From the NCBI RefSeq assembly GCF_025699125.1, contig NZ_JAILWC010000001.1:809059-873058 (forward strand): DNA of 64,000 nucleotides. Direction: 5' to 3'. A program made the translations under genes and the position numbers. This DNA is from Nitrosopumilus sp. (GTDB lineage: Archaea > Thermoproteota > Nitrososphaeria > Nitrososphaerales > Nitrosopumilaceae). Shown here piece by piece: positions 24,443-34,264 of the stretch (positions are counted from its first letter, which is position 1; each line of letters opens with the position of its first letter). Under the pieces are notes generated by a model. The model saw nothing but the letters and a program-made list of their open reading frames with translations, was not told the DNA's origin and searched no databases.

Positions 24443-24751
24443 CTAATGTAATTCTATGGTATCTGCGGCAAATCCCAAATTAATCAAAGTGTCTTTGATA
24501 GTATCTCGATGATCACCTTGTAAGAAAATATATCCTTCTTTGGCAGTTCCGCCACAAGCATATTTGTTTTTGAGTTCTTTGGCAACAGTTTCTAAATTAT
24601 TTAGTTTTGGATCTAACCCTTCAATCATTGTGCCTTTTTTCTTAAATCTTCTAGTTTCTAATCTAATTATAATTTTAGTACTATCTTTGGCCAGTTCACC
24701 GCATGCGCACAAATCTTCTGGTAGACCACAAGTATTACAAATTACTGCCAT
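24443..24751 (-). CDS. Translation initiation factor SUI1/aIF1
   Basis: A 102-aa protein of the eIF1/SUI1 family. A Cys-rich N-terminus ('CNTCGLPEDLCACGE') precedes the SUI1 fold, with 'KKGTMIEGLDPKLNN', 'LKNKYACGGTAKEG' and 'IFLQGDHRDTIKDTL' as family signatures. aIF1 helps choose the start codon on the small ribosomal subunit. Start ATG 24751. The upstream Cys cluster is usual in archaeal members and is likely a zinc site. Confidence 0.93.
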   Translation of the reverse strand: MAVICNTCGLPEDLCACGELAKDSTKIIIRLETRRFKKKGTMIEGLDPKLNNLETVAKELKNKYACGGTAKEGYIFLQGDHRDTIKDTLINLGFAADTIELH

Positions 24752-24855
24752 TCGTTCGAAATAAATTCAATTATACGCACTATTAAGCCTTGTTTGGTTA
24801 ATTCTTACAAAATGAAAATAAACGGATTTTTTAGACAGAGAATCAAAGATAAATT

Positions 24856-25185
24856 ATGCCAGAAGATCTTACAAAAAAAGCTGCTGAAATGCTTCTAAAC
24901 GGAGCAACATTACTTGGAGAGCCTTGTCCATATTGCTCAGGAGTCAGAGTAATGAAAGAAGGGCACGCATTATGTGTTAGTTGTGGACGTGAGCCAGAAA
25001 AAAAAGAGATCATGACAGAAACTCCACAACACCCAAAATCAAGATTAGAAGAAACTTTAGAAAAAAAGATAGAATTACTCTCAAAAGAACTTGAAGAGGA
25101 AAAAAACCACGATAAACAACAAAGTATTCTAAAATCAATTAATTCAGTGCTAGAAACATTGGGAAAAATCAGAGAAAAACAATAA
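24856..25185 (+). CDS. Zinc-ribbon protein of the Sjogren's autoantigen 1 (SSSCA1) family
   Basis: A 109-aa protein with a zinc ribbon built from 'CPYCSG' near residue 25 and 'CVSCGREPEKK' near residue 40, followed by a Glu/Lys coiled coil. The opening 'KKAAEMLLNGATLLGEPCP' is the SSSCA1/ZNRD2 pattern, known in archaea and eukaryotes. Its role is poorly known. Start ATG 24856. The Sec61-beta gene follows after 34 nt. Confidence 0.85.
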   Translation: MPEDLTKKAAEMLLNGATLLGEPCPYCSGVRVMKEGHALCVSCGREPEKKEIMTETPQHPKSRLEETLEKKIELLSKELEEEKNHDKQQSILKSINSVLETLGKIREKQ

Positions 25186-25219
25186 AGTATTTATGTAAAA
25201 ATCCGTGACTCGAGGTATA

Positions 25220-25390
25220 ATGAGTAGCAACAAGAAAAAATCAGCACCACTTCCAGCGTCAAGTGGAGGTCTCATGCGATTCTTCGAAGATGAGACAAAA
25301 GGATTCAAAATAGATCCAAAAATAGTAGTATCAATTCCAATTGGCTTAATTGTAATTTCATGGGCAATTGATCTTTTCCTAGCTTCGTGA
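25220..25390 (+). CDS. Preprotein translocase subunit Sec61-beta (SecG-like)
   Basis: A 56-aa tail-anchored protein. The N-terminal half is basic and polar ('KKKSAPLPASSGGLMRFFED'), then 'KGFKIDPKIVV' and one transmembrane helix ('SIPIGLIVISWAIDLFL'). This is the archaeal Sec61-beta plan: Gly/Ser-rich N-terminus, 'GL.RF.DE.....DP..V' and a C-terminal anchor. It is part of the SecYE-beta channel. I chose ATG 25220 because GTG 25205 would add a non-conserved stretch. Confidence 0.9.
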   Translation: MSSNKKKSAPLPASSGGLMRFFEDETKGFKIDPKIVVSIPIGLIVISWAIDLFLAS

Positions 25391-25397
25391 AAAAACA

Positions 25398-27146
25398 ATG
25401 GAACAAGATCCAGACGATGTTTCAAATATACACAATAGATTCTCGCTTACTCTAGTTAATCCATCATCACATTATTTTTCATTAGTAGTATCACTAATAG
25501 TATCTTCAGTGATGGTTCTTGCAACATATTTTGGTTATTTGACCAATGTAAGTTTTGAACAAAATTGGTATAGACTGCCACTTGTTTTAGGGGTTCTAGT
25601 TGTAACACAATTATTAGATACAAGATTTTCCAAGAAGAAAGAACTTTCAAAATCACTGCATTCATCTCTTTTTGGAAATATGTTATGGACAGTTACAATT
25701 TTGATGGGAATACTATCAAGCATAGTATTATCAAAAGAGATAGAATTATTTTTCATAGTTTTTGGAGTGTTGCTTTTTGCTAGTTTTAGAATAGGAATTT
25801 ACACTACAACTCTTGGAGCAAGTCTCAAAAAAGCTTGGGCAATTTGTTTTATTCAACCATTAGCAATGTATTTGGTATTAATTCCGCAAGACATGTGGTT
25901 TTCAATACTTTCTGAACCTATTGGGTTAGTATATGGAATATCATTTATGGTAATAGCAAGCATATGGTCAGTTCTCACTGACAGAGCAGGAAGACCAGGA
26001 ATGGAAAGTACACATAAAACAATTCAGGCATATCTTGCATCACAAGGAAATGATTTTGATGATGCTGAAGAATTAATGGAGCAGCGATCAAATGAAACTA
26101 AAGTTACTACATCACAGTTAAGATTATCATCACCTAATGGAGAAACAGAGTTTCGCATGGTATTGCCAGAAATTCACCCAGGACCATATCATCCGGTAGG
26201 CGGAAGCAATATCCCATACCTTATTTACAAAAATTTATCATCATCAGCAATGGTGATGCACAGTATTTCAGATCACTCATTGAATCTACCATCAAGAAAT
26301 GAAGTTGAAAACTATCTGAAAAAAATGCAAGACAGTAAAATCAAAGAAGAAGGACTACAGTGTACAGAACCAGTCACAGTGCAAATAAACAAAGCCAGAG
26401 TAATAGGTTTACTTTTTGGAAATAATCCACTCTTGTTTTTGTCATTGTCGCCTCATGGTATGGAAGACATCCCTAGCTATATGAAAACAGAAATAGAACA
26501 ATATGCAAAAAATAGAAATTATTCAAGAACAATGATTGTAGATTGTCATAATGCAATGGGGGAAGAAATTTCAAAAGAGGATGGCGAAGATATGTTAAAA
26601 GCTGCAAAATCTTGCCTAGACACTCTAATTACAAAAGAGAACTATCCAATAGAATTCGGTTATGCTAATTCAGACGATATGGATGTATGGACAGAAGATT
26701 TGGGGATGGGAGGCTTGGGAATTGTTTGCCTAGTAATAAACAATAAAAAATATTTTCTCGGATGGGCAGATGCAAACAATATGGAAAATGGAGTAAGAGA
26801 GAAAATAATAGATAATTTTTCAAAATTAGATTATAATTTGGTGGAAATCTGCACTTCAGATACCCATTATGCTCCGGTAAAAGCTAGAAACAGAAATGGG
26901 TATTATCAATTGGGGTTGATTACAAGTGCAGATAAGCTTTCAAAGTGGTTTTTGGAAATTGCTAGAAATGCAGAATCAGATACGAAATCTGCAAAATTTG
27001 AAATTTTAGAGAATGAGGCAAGTGTGAAAGTAATGGGGCATGAAATATACGAAGATTATTCAAAAGCACTAGACAATTCGTTGAAAATCACCAAAGCATT
27101 TGTCATTGGCGGAGTGCTGTTTTTCATAACTAGTCTGTTCCTATAG
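25398..27146 (+). CDS. DUF2070 family membrane protein
   Basis: A 582-aa protein. The N-terminal 190 residues contain about six transmembrane helices, followed by a large soluble domain with 'LPEIHPGPYHPVGGSNIPY' near residue 255, 'CHNAMGEE' near 385 and 'CTSDTHYAPVKARNRNGYY' near 495, and a last helix at the C-terminus. This is the archaeal DUF2070 arrangement. The conserved His/Asp/Cys-containing motifs suggest a metal-dependent hydrolase-like active site, but no activity is established. Start ATG 25398, 7 nt after the Sec61-beta stop. Confidence 0.78.
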   Translation: MEQDPDDVSNIHNRFSLTLVNPSSHYFSLVVSLIVSSVMVLATYFGYLTNVSFEQNWYRLPLVLGVLVVTQLLDTRFSKKKELSKSLHSSLFGNMLWTVTILMGILSSIVLSKEIELFFIVFGVLLFASFRIGIYTTTLGASLKKAWAICFIQPLAMYLVLIPQDMWFSILSEPIGLVYGISFMVIASIWSVLTDRAGRPGMESTHKTIQAYLASQGNDFDDAEELMEQRSNETKVTTSQLRLSSPNGETEFRMVLPEIHPGPYHPVGGSNIPYLIYKNLSSSAMVMHSISDHSLNLPSRNEVENYLKKMQDSKIKEEGLQCTEPVTVQINKARVIGLLFGNNPLLFLSLSPHGMEDIPSYMKTEIEQYAKNRNYSRTMIVDCHNAMGEEISKEDGEDMLKAAKSCLDTLITKENYPIEFGYANSDDMDVWTEDLGMGGLGIVCLVINNKKYFLGWADANNMENGVREKIIDNFSKLDYNLVEICTSDTHYAPVKARNRNGYYQLGLITSADKLSKWFLEIARNAESDTKSAKFEILENEASVKVMGHEIYEDYSKALDNSLKITKAFVIGGVLFFITSLFL

Positions 27147-27783
27147 TTTTCATTTGATCAATATTCCCATAAAATTCATCAATAAATGAAGTGAATTGGA
27201 AGATTGGAACGATAGGAACATTTTCAATAAAATTAACCTTATCTTGATATAAAGTTACGATTACAGGCACTGCCATTCCACCAGGAGTTTTTTCAACATA
27301 GTGTTTTGTCCTCTCAATTTGTTTTTTAACTGCGGTTTTTAATGCAGATGAACTGTATCGCTTCCAATGCTTGCAATCGATTAAAATTGCAATACCTAAT
27401 CGAATGCCAATTACATCAATTTCCATACGAGGTTTTGTAAGAATCATATTTTTAATCACTGCAAAATTTTTCGATGATAAAATTTCACCAGTCAAACCCT
27501 CAAAATCTTTCCAATCAAGAGAAATTGAAATTTCATCAATAGGGTAACCGTTTTCAAGCAATGCAACTGCAATTTTTAATTTATCACCATCATTAAAATA
27601 ATAATTATCATCTTGTTTTGTACCAATTCCATTTTTGATGAATTCTTCAAGAATTATTTCAGAATCAACAAAATTAATTTTTGTAACAGCAGAAAAATCC
27701 TCGACGGATACGCCACCTTGAATAATTCCATTTAATCCAATTATCATCTTAGGATGAATTTTCAACTCCATTTTTTGGTTCAT
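27130..27783 (-). CDS. PD-(D/E)XK nuclease-like protein (Mrr/restriction endonuclease-like)
   Basis: A 217-aa protein. The second half shows a restriction-endonuclease-like core: 'WKDFEGLTGEIL' (Glu95), 'EIDVIGIR' (Asp123) and 'ILIDCKHWKR' (Asp136-Cys-Lys138), the order and spacing expected of a Mrr-type PD-(D/E)XK site. The N-terminal 90 residues resemble a helical DNA-binding or regulatory part. It may cut or repair DNA; no methylase is adjacent, so a classical restriction-modification system is unlikely. Start ATG 27783. The stop overlaps DUF2070 by 17 nt. Confidence 0.7.
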   Translation of the reverse strand: MNQKMELKIHPKMIIGLNGIIQGGVSVEDFSAVTKINFVDSEIILEEFIKNGIGTKQDDNYYFNDGDKLKIAVALLENGYPIDEISISLDWKDFEGLTGEILSSKNFAVIKNMILTKPRMEIDVIGIRLGIAILIDCKHWKRYSSSALKTAVKKQIERTKHYVEKTPGGMAVPVIVTLYQDKVNFIENVPIVPIFQFTSFIDEFYGNIDQMKTIGTD

Positions 27784-27833
27784 GGGCAGATATAGGTTTT
27801 AAGAACTATTAATTGGAAGTTATTATGATATAG

Positions 27834-27842
27834 ATTTTATTA
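27834..27842 (+). promoter_or_regulatory. TATA box of the substrate-binding protein gene
   Basis: ATTTTATTA is centred 26 nt before the ATG at 27864. The spacing supports leaderless transcription and the choice of that ATG over the TTG at 27849. Confidence 0.45.
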
Positions 27843-27863
27843 CAAGCTTTGCAATGTAAGAAT

Positions 27864-30329
27864 ATGAAAAAATTGCTAGTAATTCTACTAGCTCTTTCAA
27901 TTGCAACCTTAATGTATAACGAATCATTTGCAGAAAAAAATACGTTTTTTGATTCAGTTAAATTCATTCAATATATGGATGAAAACACAGCATTAGAGGA
28001 AGTAAGAAATGGAAATCTAGACGTGTATTATTATAGAATTTCATCAGATAGATTAGAAAATCTTCAATCAAGAGAAGGGTTACAGGTTTTTGATTCCACA
28101 GGAGGATCATACAGTATTCTTGTAAATCCTGCAGAATCTGAAAAATTCAATCCTTTTTCAAATAGAGAAATTAGATTTGCCCTAAATTATTTGGTAGACA
28201 GAAAATTAATCGTCAATGAATTAATGGGCGGGTATGGCTCACCCGTCATTTCTTACTATAGCCCATCAGATCCAGAATACCTTACGATAATCAAACAACT
28301 TGAGTCATTTAATTTCAAATACAACCCTGCACTAGCAGACGAGATAATCACTAGGGAATTAAACAAGAAAGGAGCAGTTAAGATAGATGGAAAATGGGAA
28401 TTTGCAAATATTCCAATAGAAATCACAATTTTCATCAGAAGTGATGATCCTGTAAGAAAATCTATTGGAGAGATTTTATCAGGAGAACTAGAAAGAATTG
28501 GATTTACAGTCAAAAAGGATTTTGGAGATCTTAACAAAGCATTTGTTATAGTGTACGGTTCAAATCCTTCTGATTTGAAATGGAGTCTGTACACTGAGGG
28601 ATGGGGGCGTTCTGCATTTGTAAAATATGATTCAGTAGGATTAGGTCAAATGTACTCTCCTTGGTTTTCAAATATGCCAGGGTTTAATGATCCAGCATAT
28701 TGGAATTACAAGAACGAGAAATTAGATGCACTGACTCAGAAAATTTACACTGGAGATTTTGATTCATCAGAAAAAAGATCAGAGTTAATTCAAGAAGCTG
28801 TTGTTGAAGGAATTAATGAATCAGTTAGAGTTTTTTTGGCAAGTAAGATTGATCAATATGTTACAAATGAGAAAATTAACGGAGTAGTAAATGACTTTGG
28901 TGCAGGGGTTCCAAGCAGATTCACCCCAATTAATGCAAGAGGGGATAGTGATGAGTTAGTCATTGGTGTCAAGCAAATCTATCAAGGGGCATGGAATCCA
29001 ATAATGGGGTTAACTGATAGTTATAGTAGACATATTTGGGGAATAATTTCAGATCCTGGAACATTCAAACATCCATTTACTGGTGAAACAATTCCAGTTA
29101 GAGCAGATTGGAAGATTGAAACCTCAGGGCCAGATGATAAAATAAAGATTCCAAATGAATCAAAAATGTGGAATCCTACATTGCAGAAATGGATGAATGT
29201 GGAACCAAACACGCTTGCAACAAGCAAAGTTACATTTGATTTTGAATTTAGTAACTGGCACAATGGACAAAAAATGGATATGAATGATATTTTGTACTCA
29301 TTATATTTTACAATAGAATGGGGAACACAGACGGATAAGAATGATAGAACTTTTGATACCGAATTTACACCAAGAGCTGCTCAAAGTATCCAGACAATCA
29401 AGGGAGTAAATCCAATTGATGAAGATACAGTGGAAGTCTACGTAGATTATTGGCATTTTGATGACGGGGAAATTGCAGAATGGGCATTGTTGTGGAATTC
29501 AGTACCATGGGAAATTTCTGTTGCTATGGAAAAAGCAGTGATTGATGGTAAAGTATCATTTTCAAGATCTGGAGCAACTAGCAAAAATGTCAACTGGTTG
29601 TCATTAATTATTCCAAATGATGCAAACACCATCAAAAATTATCTGCAAGAATTCAAAGATACAAACTACATTCCAGAATCACTAAAAGAGAGCAAAGGGA
29701 ATTCAGAGTATTTTCAAAACAGGTACGATGCATCAATTAAATGGATTGAAACTAATAATCATGCAGTAATTAGCAATGGACCATTTTATTTAAAATCATA
29801 CTCTCCTGAATCAAGAACAATTACAGTTAAAGAATTCAAAGATGATTCATATCCATTTAAAATTGGGAAATGGGAACAGTTTGAAAAAGCAAAATTTCCA
29901 CAAATAAAGAAAATAAATATGAAAGATATTTTTCAAAGAGGAAACGAAATAAATTTCGCGGTTGAGACAGAAAATTCAGATGAAATACTTTACTTTTTAA
30001 CAAACAGTGAAGGAGATATGATATCATCAAAGACACTCAAATTAGATAAAAACAGCATTTCCGTTAACATACCTCCTGAAATTACAAATGAGTTGGGAAT
30101 TGGATCAAACAACATCAAAATATTTGCAATTTCAGATTCTGTTTTAAAACCAGATTTTTATGAATCAAGTTTCATGATAACCAAAGATAAAGTAGAATTA
30201 CCAAAAAGTGCTGATACAAACATCGATGTTTCAGAAAACAAAACAGAACTTTGGTATTGGATTATTCCATTTGGATCAGTGATTGGAATCATAATCATCA
30301 TAAAGAAGAGACGTCATTCCAGACCATAA
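27864..30329 (+). CDS. Membrane-anchored extracellular peptide/solute-binding protein (SBP_bac_5-like, lobes apparently permuted)
   Basis: About 821 aa from ATG 27864. A signal peptide ('MKKLLVILLALSIATLMYNE') and a C-terminal helix with a basic end ('IIPFGSVIGIIIII', KKRRH) anchor it outside the cell. The parts are SBP_bac_5-like but in unusual order. Near residue 30 is 'VKFIQYMDENTALEEVRNG' then 'NLDVYYYR', and near 105 'FSNREIRFALNYLVDRK', motifs normally found in the second half. 'DELVIGVKQIYQGAWNP', 'FSNWHNGQKMDMNDILYSLY' and 'GPFYLKSYSPES', normally first, come after residue 350. It probably binds peptides or other solutes; no permease genes are adjacent. It overlaps tsr3 by 16 nt. Confidence 0.75.
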   Translation: MKKLLVILLALSIATLMYNESFAEKNTFFDSVKFIQYMDENTALEEVRNGNLDVYYYRISSDRLENLQSREGLQVFDSTGGSYSILVNPAESEKFNPFSNREIRFALNYLVDRKLIVNELMGGYGSPVISYYSPSDPEYLTIIKQLESFNFKYNPALADEIITRELNKKGAVKIDGKWEFANIPIEITIFIRSDDPVRKSIGEILSGELERIGFTVKKDFGDLNKAFVIVYGSNPSDLKWSLYTEGWGRSAFVKYDSVGLGQMYSPWFSNMPGFNDPAYWNYKNEKLDALTQKIYTGDFDSSEKRSELIQEAVVEGINESVRVFLASKIDQYVTNEKINGVVNDFGAGVPSRFTPINARGDSDELVIGVKQIYQGAWNPIMGLTDSYSRHIWGIISDPGTFKHPFTGETIPVRADWKIETSGPDDKIKIPNESKMWNPTLQKWMNVEPNTLATSKVTFDFEFSNWHNGQKMDMNDILYSLYFTIEWGTQTDKNDRTFDTEFTPRAAQSIQTIKGVNPIDEDTVEVYVDYWHFDDGEIAEWALLWNSVPWEISVAMEKAVIDGKVSFSRSGATSKNVNWLSLIIPNDANTIKNYLQEFKDTNYIPESLKESKGNSEYFQNRYDASIKWIETNNHAVISNGPFYLKSYSPESRTITVKEFKDDSYPFKIGKWEQFEKAKFPQIKKINMKDIFQRGNEINFAVETENSDEILYFLTNSEGDMISSKTLKLDKNSISVNIPPEITNELGIGSNNIKIFAISDSVLKPDFYESSFMITKDKVELPKSADTNIDVSENKTELWYWIIPFGSVIGIIIIIKKRRHSRP

Positions 30330-30805
30330 TCTTTGAGAATCAATTCTATTTGTTGTTCATTTTCAAGTTTGGAGTATTCTTCAAAGAGGTTTTGGTTGAG
30401 TTCATAAAATGTATGCCCCCATTTGAATTTGTCAAGCAGTTCCAAACCTTGTTCCTTAAATCCTAGAATTATCAATGTTGCAGACAGAGCTTCAGCAGTA
30501 GTGAGTTTATTTAGTTTTGAATAGTTAACTGGGTTTCCAGCAAGCAGAGGAGGTAGTTTTCTCTTGATGCCGTTGAATTTTTTTGAGAAGGCATGTTCTG
30601 CAAGATTCCAGGAACAATCAATTCCAACAACCGAATTAATCAAAAACTTATCTTTAGGAAGCAAAGTTTTTTCAGAAAAAGGATCTAACACTAATCCTTT
30701 GGTCCCTATTTTTGTTATATTTTGAGCAAGTCCAAATTTCACCATTTTAGCAGCTGTGCATTTTTTAGGATCATCTTGATAAAACATCAAAACTTGTAAC
30801 TTCAT
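30314..30805 (-). CDS. tsr3: 18S/16S rRNA aminocarboxypropyltransferase Tsr3
   Basis: A 163-aa protein of the Tsr3/DUF367 family, recognisable from 'DPKKCTAAKMVKFGLA' at the N-terminus, 'GIDCSWNLAEHAF' near residue 60, 'KLPPLLAGNPVNYSKLNKLT' near 83 and 'TAEALSATLIILGF' near 103. Tsr3 transfers the aminocarboxypropyl group of SAM to a hypermodified uridine in the small-subunit rRNA. It is complete and of normal archaeal length. Start ATG 30805. The 1095-aa surface protein gene lies 35 nt away on the same strand (upstream of it). Confidence 0.92.
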   Translation of the reverse strand: MKLQVLMFYQDDPKKCTAAKMVKFGLAQNITKIGTKGLVLDPFSEKTLLPKDKFLINSVVGIDCSWNLAEHAFSKKFNGIKRKLPPLLAGNPVNYSKLNKLTTAEALSATLIILGFKEQGLELLDKFKWGHTFYELNQNLFEEYSKLENEQQIELILKDYGLE

Positions 30806-30839
30806 TTTGATTAGTGGTAAAATGTAGAGTATTTTGAAT

Positions 30840-33800
30840 TTACTCTAGTGTTTTGTATGTTATTTTGTAGTAGAATCGTGAAACTTGATCATCTTTGATA
30901 ATTTCTACATCCCAATTGGCGTCAGATAAGAATCCATCAGTAGATTCAGGCAAAATACTGAATTTTTCTAATCGTACATCAGGACCGCTATACCTTACAT
31001 TTAGAGCAGTTCCATCAACTTCCACCACATCATAGATTTGTCCAGGTTTTCGGGTAGATTCACTAACGAGACATTCAGTATCAGGACCAATTATACAAAT
31101 TCCAGTACCAGTGGAAACTTTGATGTTAACACTTGATTCCTCACCTCTAGCTGGAGTTATCAAAGAACCTGAAAAGACTCGAGGTGCAACAGTTACATCA
31201 TTAACAATTTTTTCTGAAGTAAAAACAGAAATCATATTTTCAGCAAGTCTACTTTCTTTCTCAATTATTGTGTCTACTTTTGGAATTTTTGGTTTTTCAA
31301 TTACGTTGAATTTGATGGATTTTGCTTCAAAATCTGCGTCAACTAATGCTTCGTATGAACCAATTGCAGATGCATCTGCTGGGATTGTGAAGTGATAGGT
31401 AAAAGAGCCTGACGAACTAGGACGAATTGTAGTTACAGGTCCAGAATTTTTACCACAAATAAAAGAGCCACATGATATTTCATTACCTGTTTTTTTAGCA
31501 ACGCTAACTTCAAACTTTTCTAGATAGATTAGTTTGTTTGGTTTTCCAGTAATAACTACAACATCTCCAGGATAATATTCAGATTTATCAGTAGATAGTA
31601 AAAGAGACAAAGGAGCATCAATGCCAAATGCAAAATCATTTGCTACTGTAAATGTTGAAGTGGCAAGGGTGTTTCCATAAAGTGCTTTTACTGTATAACT
31701 TCCTTCACGAAAAATTGTGGCAGGTAATTCAAATAGACTTGAAAAGTCGCCGCCTTGTGTTGGATAAACAGATGATTCATGGATTTGTTTGTATGGAAAA
31801 GTGCCATCAAGAACTTGGATTAAGATTCGTTCAGGTATTACAAGGCCTTGATCACCTTGAACCCTTTTGATAATATTTCCAGTGACCTTTAGTTTTTCGC
31901 CTGCCTTGTAGAGGGATTTTTCAGTTGTTACAAAAACTGGAGTTTTTGACAGGGAGTCATTTTGAGGATCAGGTGAGACTTTGAAGAAGAGATTTTTACT
32001 TTCTGACGATGTAGAGATTTTGATTTTATATATTCCAAAATTGGATTTTGTTACATCTCTTTCTTTGACATCAGTTTTTAGATTTTGAGTTTTTTCAGCG
32101 ATGGGAATTTTCCAGTCAAATGTGAATCGCTGTTCATGTACAGTTGCACCTAAATCAGTTCTAGTTCCATCAGGTCTGGTAATTGTTATGACTACAGAAC
32201 GATCACCAGTTGGAGGAAGGACTCCTGCAAGATGGGCTGTTTCACCTAATCCATATACTTCTTTATCAAGAGAAATGATAGCACCACTTTTCAAATCAAG
32301 GGAATTGGCAATTTCAAAACTATTGGTTACCAATAACCCCTCATATTGAGCTTTAACGACATATTTACCTTCAGAGAAAATCAGTTTGTTCAGATCAGTA
32401 GTGACGGTAAAGATTCCTGATGATTCAGGAATGGCAGTAAAGTCATAATCAATTGAAACACCGCGGGTAGAAAGGTTCCCAGTATTGGCAGAACCAGTAA
32501 TTTGTAACGGTTTTCCATCTTCTGTTAGAATTGTGACTTTAACAGGAGCAGTTTCGAAACTTGCTCTGGAAACGGTGTTAGCTATCTGACCAGTGATAAT
32601 GATTTTTTTGTCTATACCAAAATCATATAGAGGTTTATCAGTAAAGACGGTAAGAGGAAGATTTGATTTGACATATGTTGAAGGATCTCTTACTACTTGG
32701 ATGTATTTTGTTGCAGAGCCAATATCTTTGTTGACATTTATAGAATAACCACCTAATCGTGAGTCGCTTTGCGGAATTTTAAACGAATATTTGAATTTAC
32801 TATCTCCATCTAATCGTACTACATCAAGAATTTTTAATGTGGAACCGCCACCTGTAGTGCCTCCCAATGAAAGATTCTTTGTCTGAACAATTTCTAAATT
32901 AAATGAATCCACCCATTTATCATTTAATCTTCCAGTAATAGTGACAGTTTCTCCTAATCCATAGACTTCCTTGTCAGTCCATAGTGAAATTGATTTATCT
33001 TCTTTTACATCTTTGATTACTTCAAAAGTCACTAATGCGGATTTGTCAAAATATTCAGCATATACCTCGTATGTACCATAGACTGGACTTACAGTTGTTA
33101 AGAATAAACTAGTCGAAAATTTATCCTTTGTCGGATACAAATTGCCACTTGAGACAACTTTACCTTGAGGGTCTTTCACAGTTACTTTCATTCCTTCAAA
33201 TGGAATAGTTTCTGAAGTAAGACCAGTTATTGAAACCAGTTGTCCTGGAATGTATTGAGATTTATCAGTAATTATACTAAGAGAGGAATCTCCTTTTGTT
33301 TTTTGTTCCGCCAATTCATAGCCGACTAAGAAATTAGTTTTTGCAGTTGAACCTGCATATGAAACTGATACTGTATATTCTCCTTCATTAATTCCCAGAA
33401 CCTGATGTAAGTTTAGAGAAGTTTTGTAATTGAGATTTAAATCAGGGTACAAAGTAAGAGATTGTGAATAATCAGGCCCAGAAATATTTACTTTAATTGG
33501 CTCTGATTGGAAAAAGGGTTTAACAATAAAAACTTCTTCAGACACGCTGCCCTTTATTGTTGCAGTTTGACCAAACAAGTATGATGGTTTATCAGTAGAT
33601 ATGGTGACCGTGATTTCATCTGAATCTTGAGCCTCTACAAGCTTACCATTTGAAGAACCTGCAGTGGATGTTACAAATTTCCAATCATCAGAACTATCAA
33701 AGTCATAACCATCATAGATTCTCTGCCAAGATTTAAAATCATTTTGAATATCAGCAAGTAGTGGAGTTTTGTCAATCACAATTCCATTTTTATCTCGTAG

Positions 33801-34127
33801 TTCAACGGATTCATTTGAATCAGTAAACCAAACACTTTGATAAGAATAGGTCAAAAATTGTCCAGGTTGAATTATAGTTCCACTAGGAATAGTCATAGTT
33901 TTTTTAAGAACAGTAGTTGATGCAATTTTCCAACCACCCAAGTCAACATTAGAATTAGTAGGATTGTAAAGTTCTATCCATTCAGATACAGATGTCGCAT
34001 CATTTCCAGGAGGATTGATATCAACTTCATTTATCACCACATGCTCAGAGTTTGTTTGAGCATATACAGGAACAACAAGTGCAACTAGTAAGAACAAAGA
34101 TAGTACTAAAGATAGATGATTTTTCAT
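30840..34127 (-). CDS. Giant secreted protein with lamin-tail domain and repeated beta-sandwich modules
   Basis: A 1095-aa protein with a signal peptide (about 23 residues, ending 'VPVYA'). The next 140 residues form a lamin-tail domain: 'VVINEVDINPPG', 'SEWIELYNPTNSNVDLGGWK' and 'GQFLTYSYQSVWF'. After this come about seven beta-sandwich repeats of roughly 110-130 residues, each opening with a variant of 'TDKPSYLFGQTATIKGSV' ('TDKSQYIPGQLVSITG', 'TDKEVYGLGETVTITG', 'TEKSLYKAGEKLKVTG', 'TDKSEYYPGDVVVITG'). These resemble MG2/Ig-like modules. There is no membrane anchor. It is likely a cell-surface or matrix protein. Start ATG 34127. Confidence 0.78.
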   Translation of the reverse strand: MKNHLSLVLSLFLLVALVVPVYAQTNSEHVVINEVDINPPGNDATSVSEWIELYNPTNSNVDLGGWKIASTTVLKKTMTIPSGTIIQPGQFLTYSYQSVWFTDSNESVELRDKNGIVIDKTPLLADIQNDFKSWQRIYDGYDFDSSDDWKFVTSTAGSSNGKLVEAQDSDEITVTISTDKPSYLFGQTATIKGSVSEEVFIVKPFFQSEPIKVNISGPDYSQSLTLYPDLNLNYKTSLNLHQVLGINEGEYTVSVSYAGSTAKTNFLVGYELAEQKTKGDSSLSIITDKSQYIPGQLVSITGLTSETIPFEGMKVTVKDPQGKVVSSGNLYPTKDKFSTSLFLTTVSPVYGTYEVYAEYFDKSALVTFEVIKDVKEDKSISLWTDKEVYGLGETVTITGRLNDKWVDSFNLEIVQTKNLSLGGTTGGGSTLKILDVVRLDGDSKFKYSFKIPQSDSRLGGYSINVNKDIGSATKYIQVVRDPSTYVKSNLPLTVFTDKPLYDFGIDKKIIITGQIANTVSRASFETAPVKVTILTEDGKPLQITGSANTGNLSTRGVSIDYDFTAIPESSGIFTVTTDLNKLIFSEGKYVVKAQYEGLLVTNSFEIANSLDLKSGAIISLDKEVYGLGETAHLAGVLPPTGDRSVVITITRPDGTRTDLGATVHEQRFTFDWKIPIAEKTQNLKTDVKERDVTKSNFGIYKIKISTSSESKNLFFKVSPDPQNDSLSKTPVFVTTEKSLYKAGEKLKVTGNIIKRVQGDQGLVIPERILIQVLDGTFPYKQIHESSVYPTQGGDFSSLFELPATIFREGSYTVKALYGNTLATSTFTVANDFAFGIDAPLSLLLSTDKSEYYPGDVVVITGKPNKLIYLEKFEVSVAKKTGNEISCGSFICGKNSGPVTTIRPSSSGSFTYHFTIPADASAIGSYEALVDADFEAKSIKFNVIEKPKIPKVDTIIEKESRLAENMISVFTSEKIVNDVTVAPRVFSGSLITPARGEESSVNIKVSTGTGICIIGPDTECLVSESTRKPGQIYDVVEVDGTALNVRYSGPDVRLEKFSILPESTDGFLSDANWDVEIIKDDQVSRFYYKITYKTLE

Positions 34128-34264
34128 TGTTATTTCCTGTTTTGATTGATTATAGCACTCTTTTTAGAATGAAATTGAGGAAAAGTTGAGCTTGTTGTTA
34201 AAGTCATATATCTTAAAAACATGAAAAATTTTACGATTTTTCTCTATTAAGGCATACGTATGAA

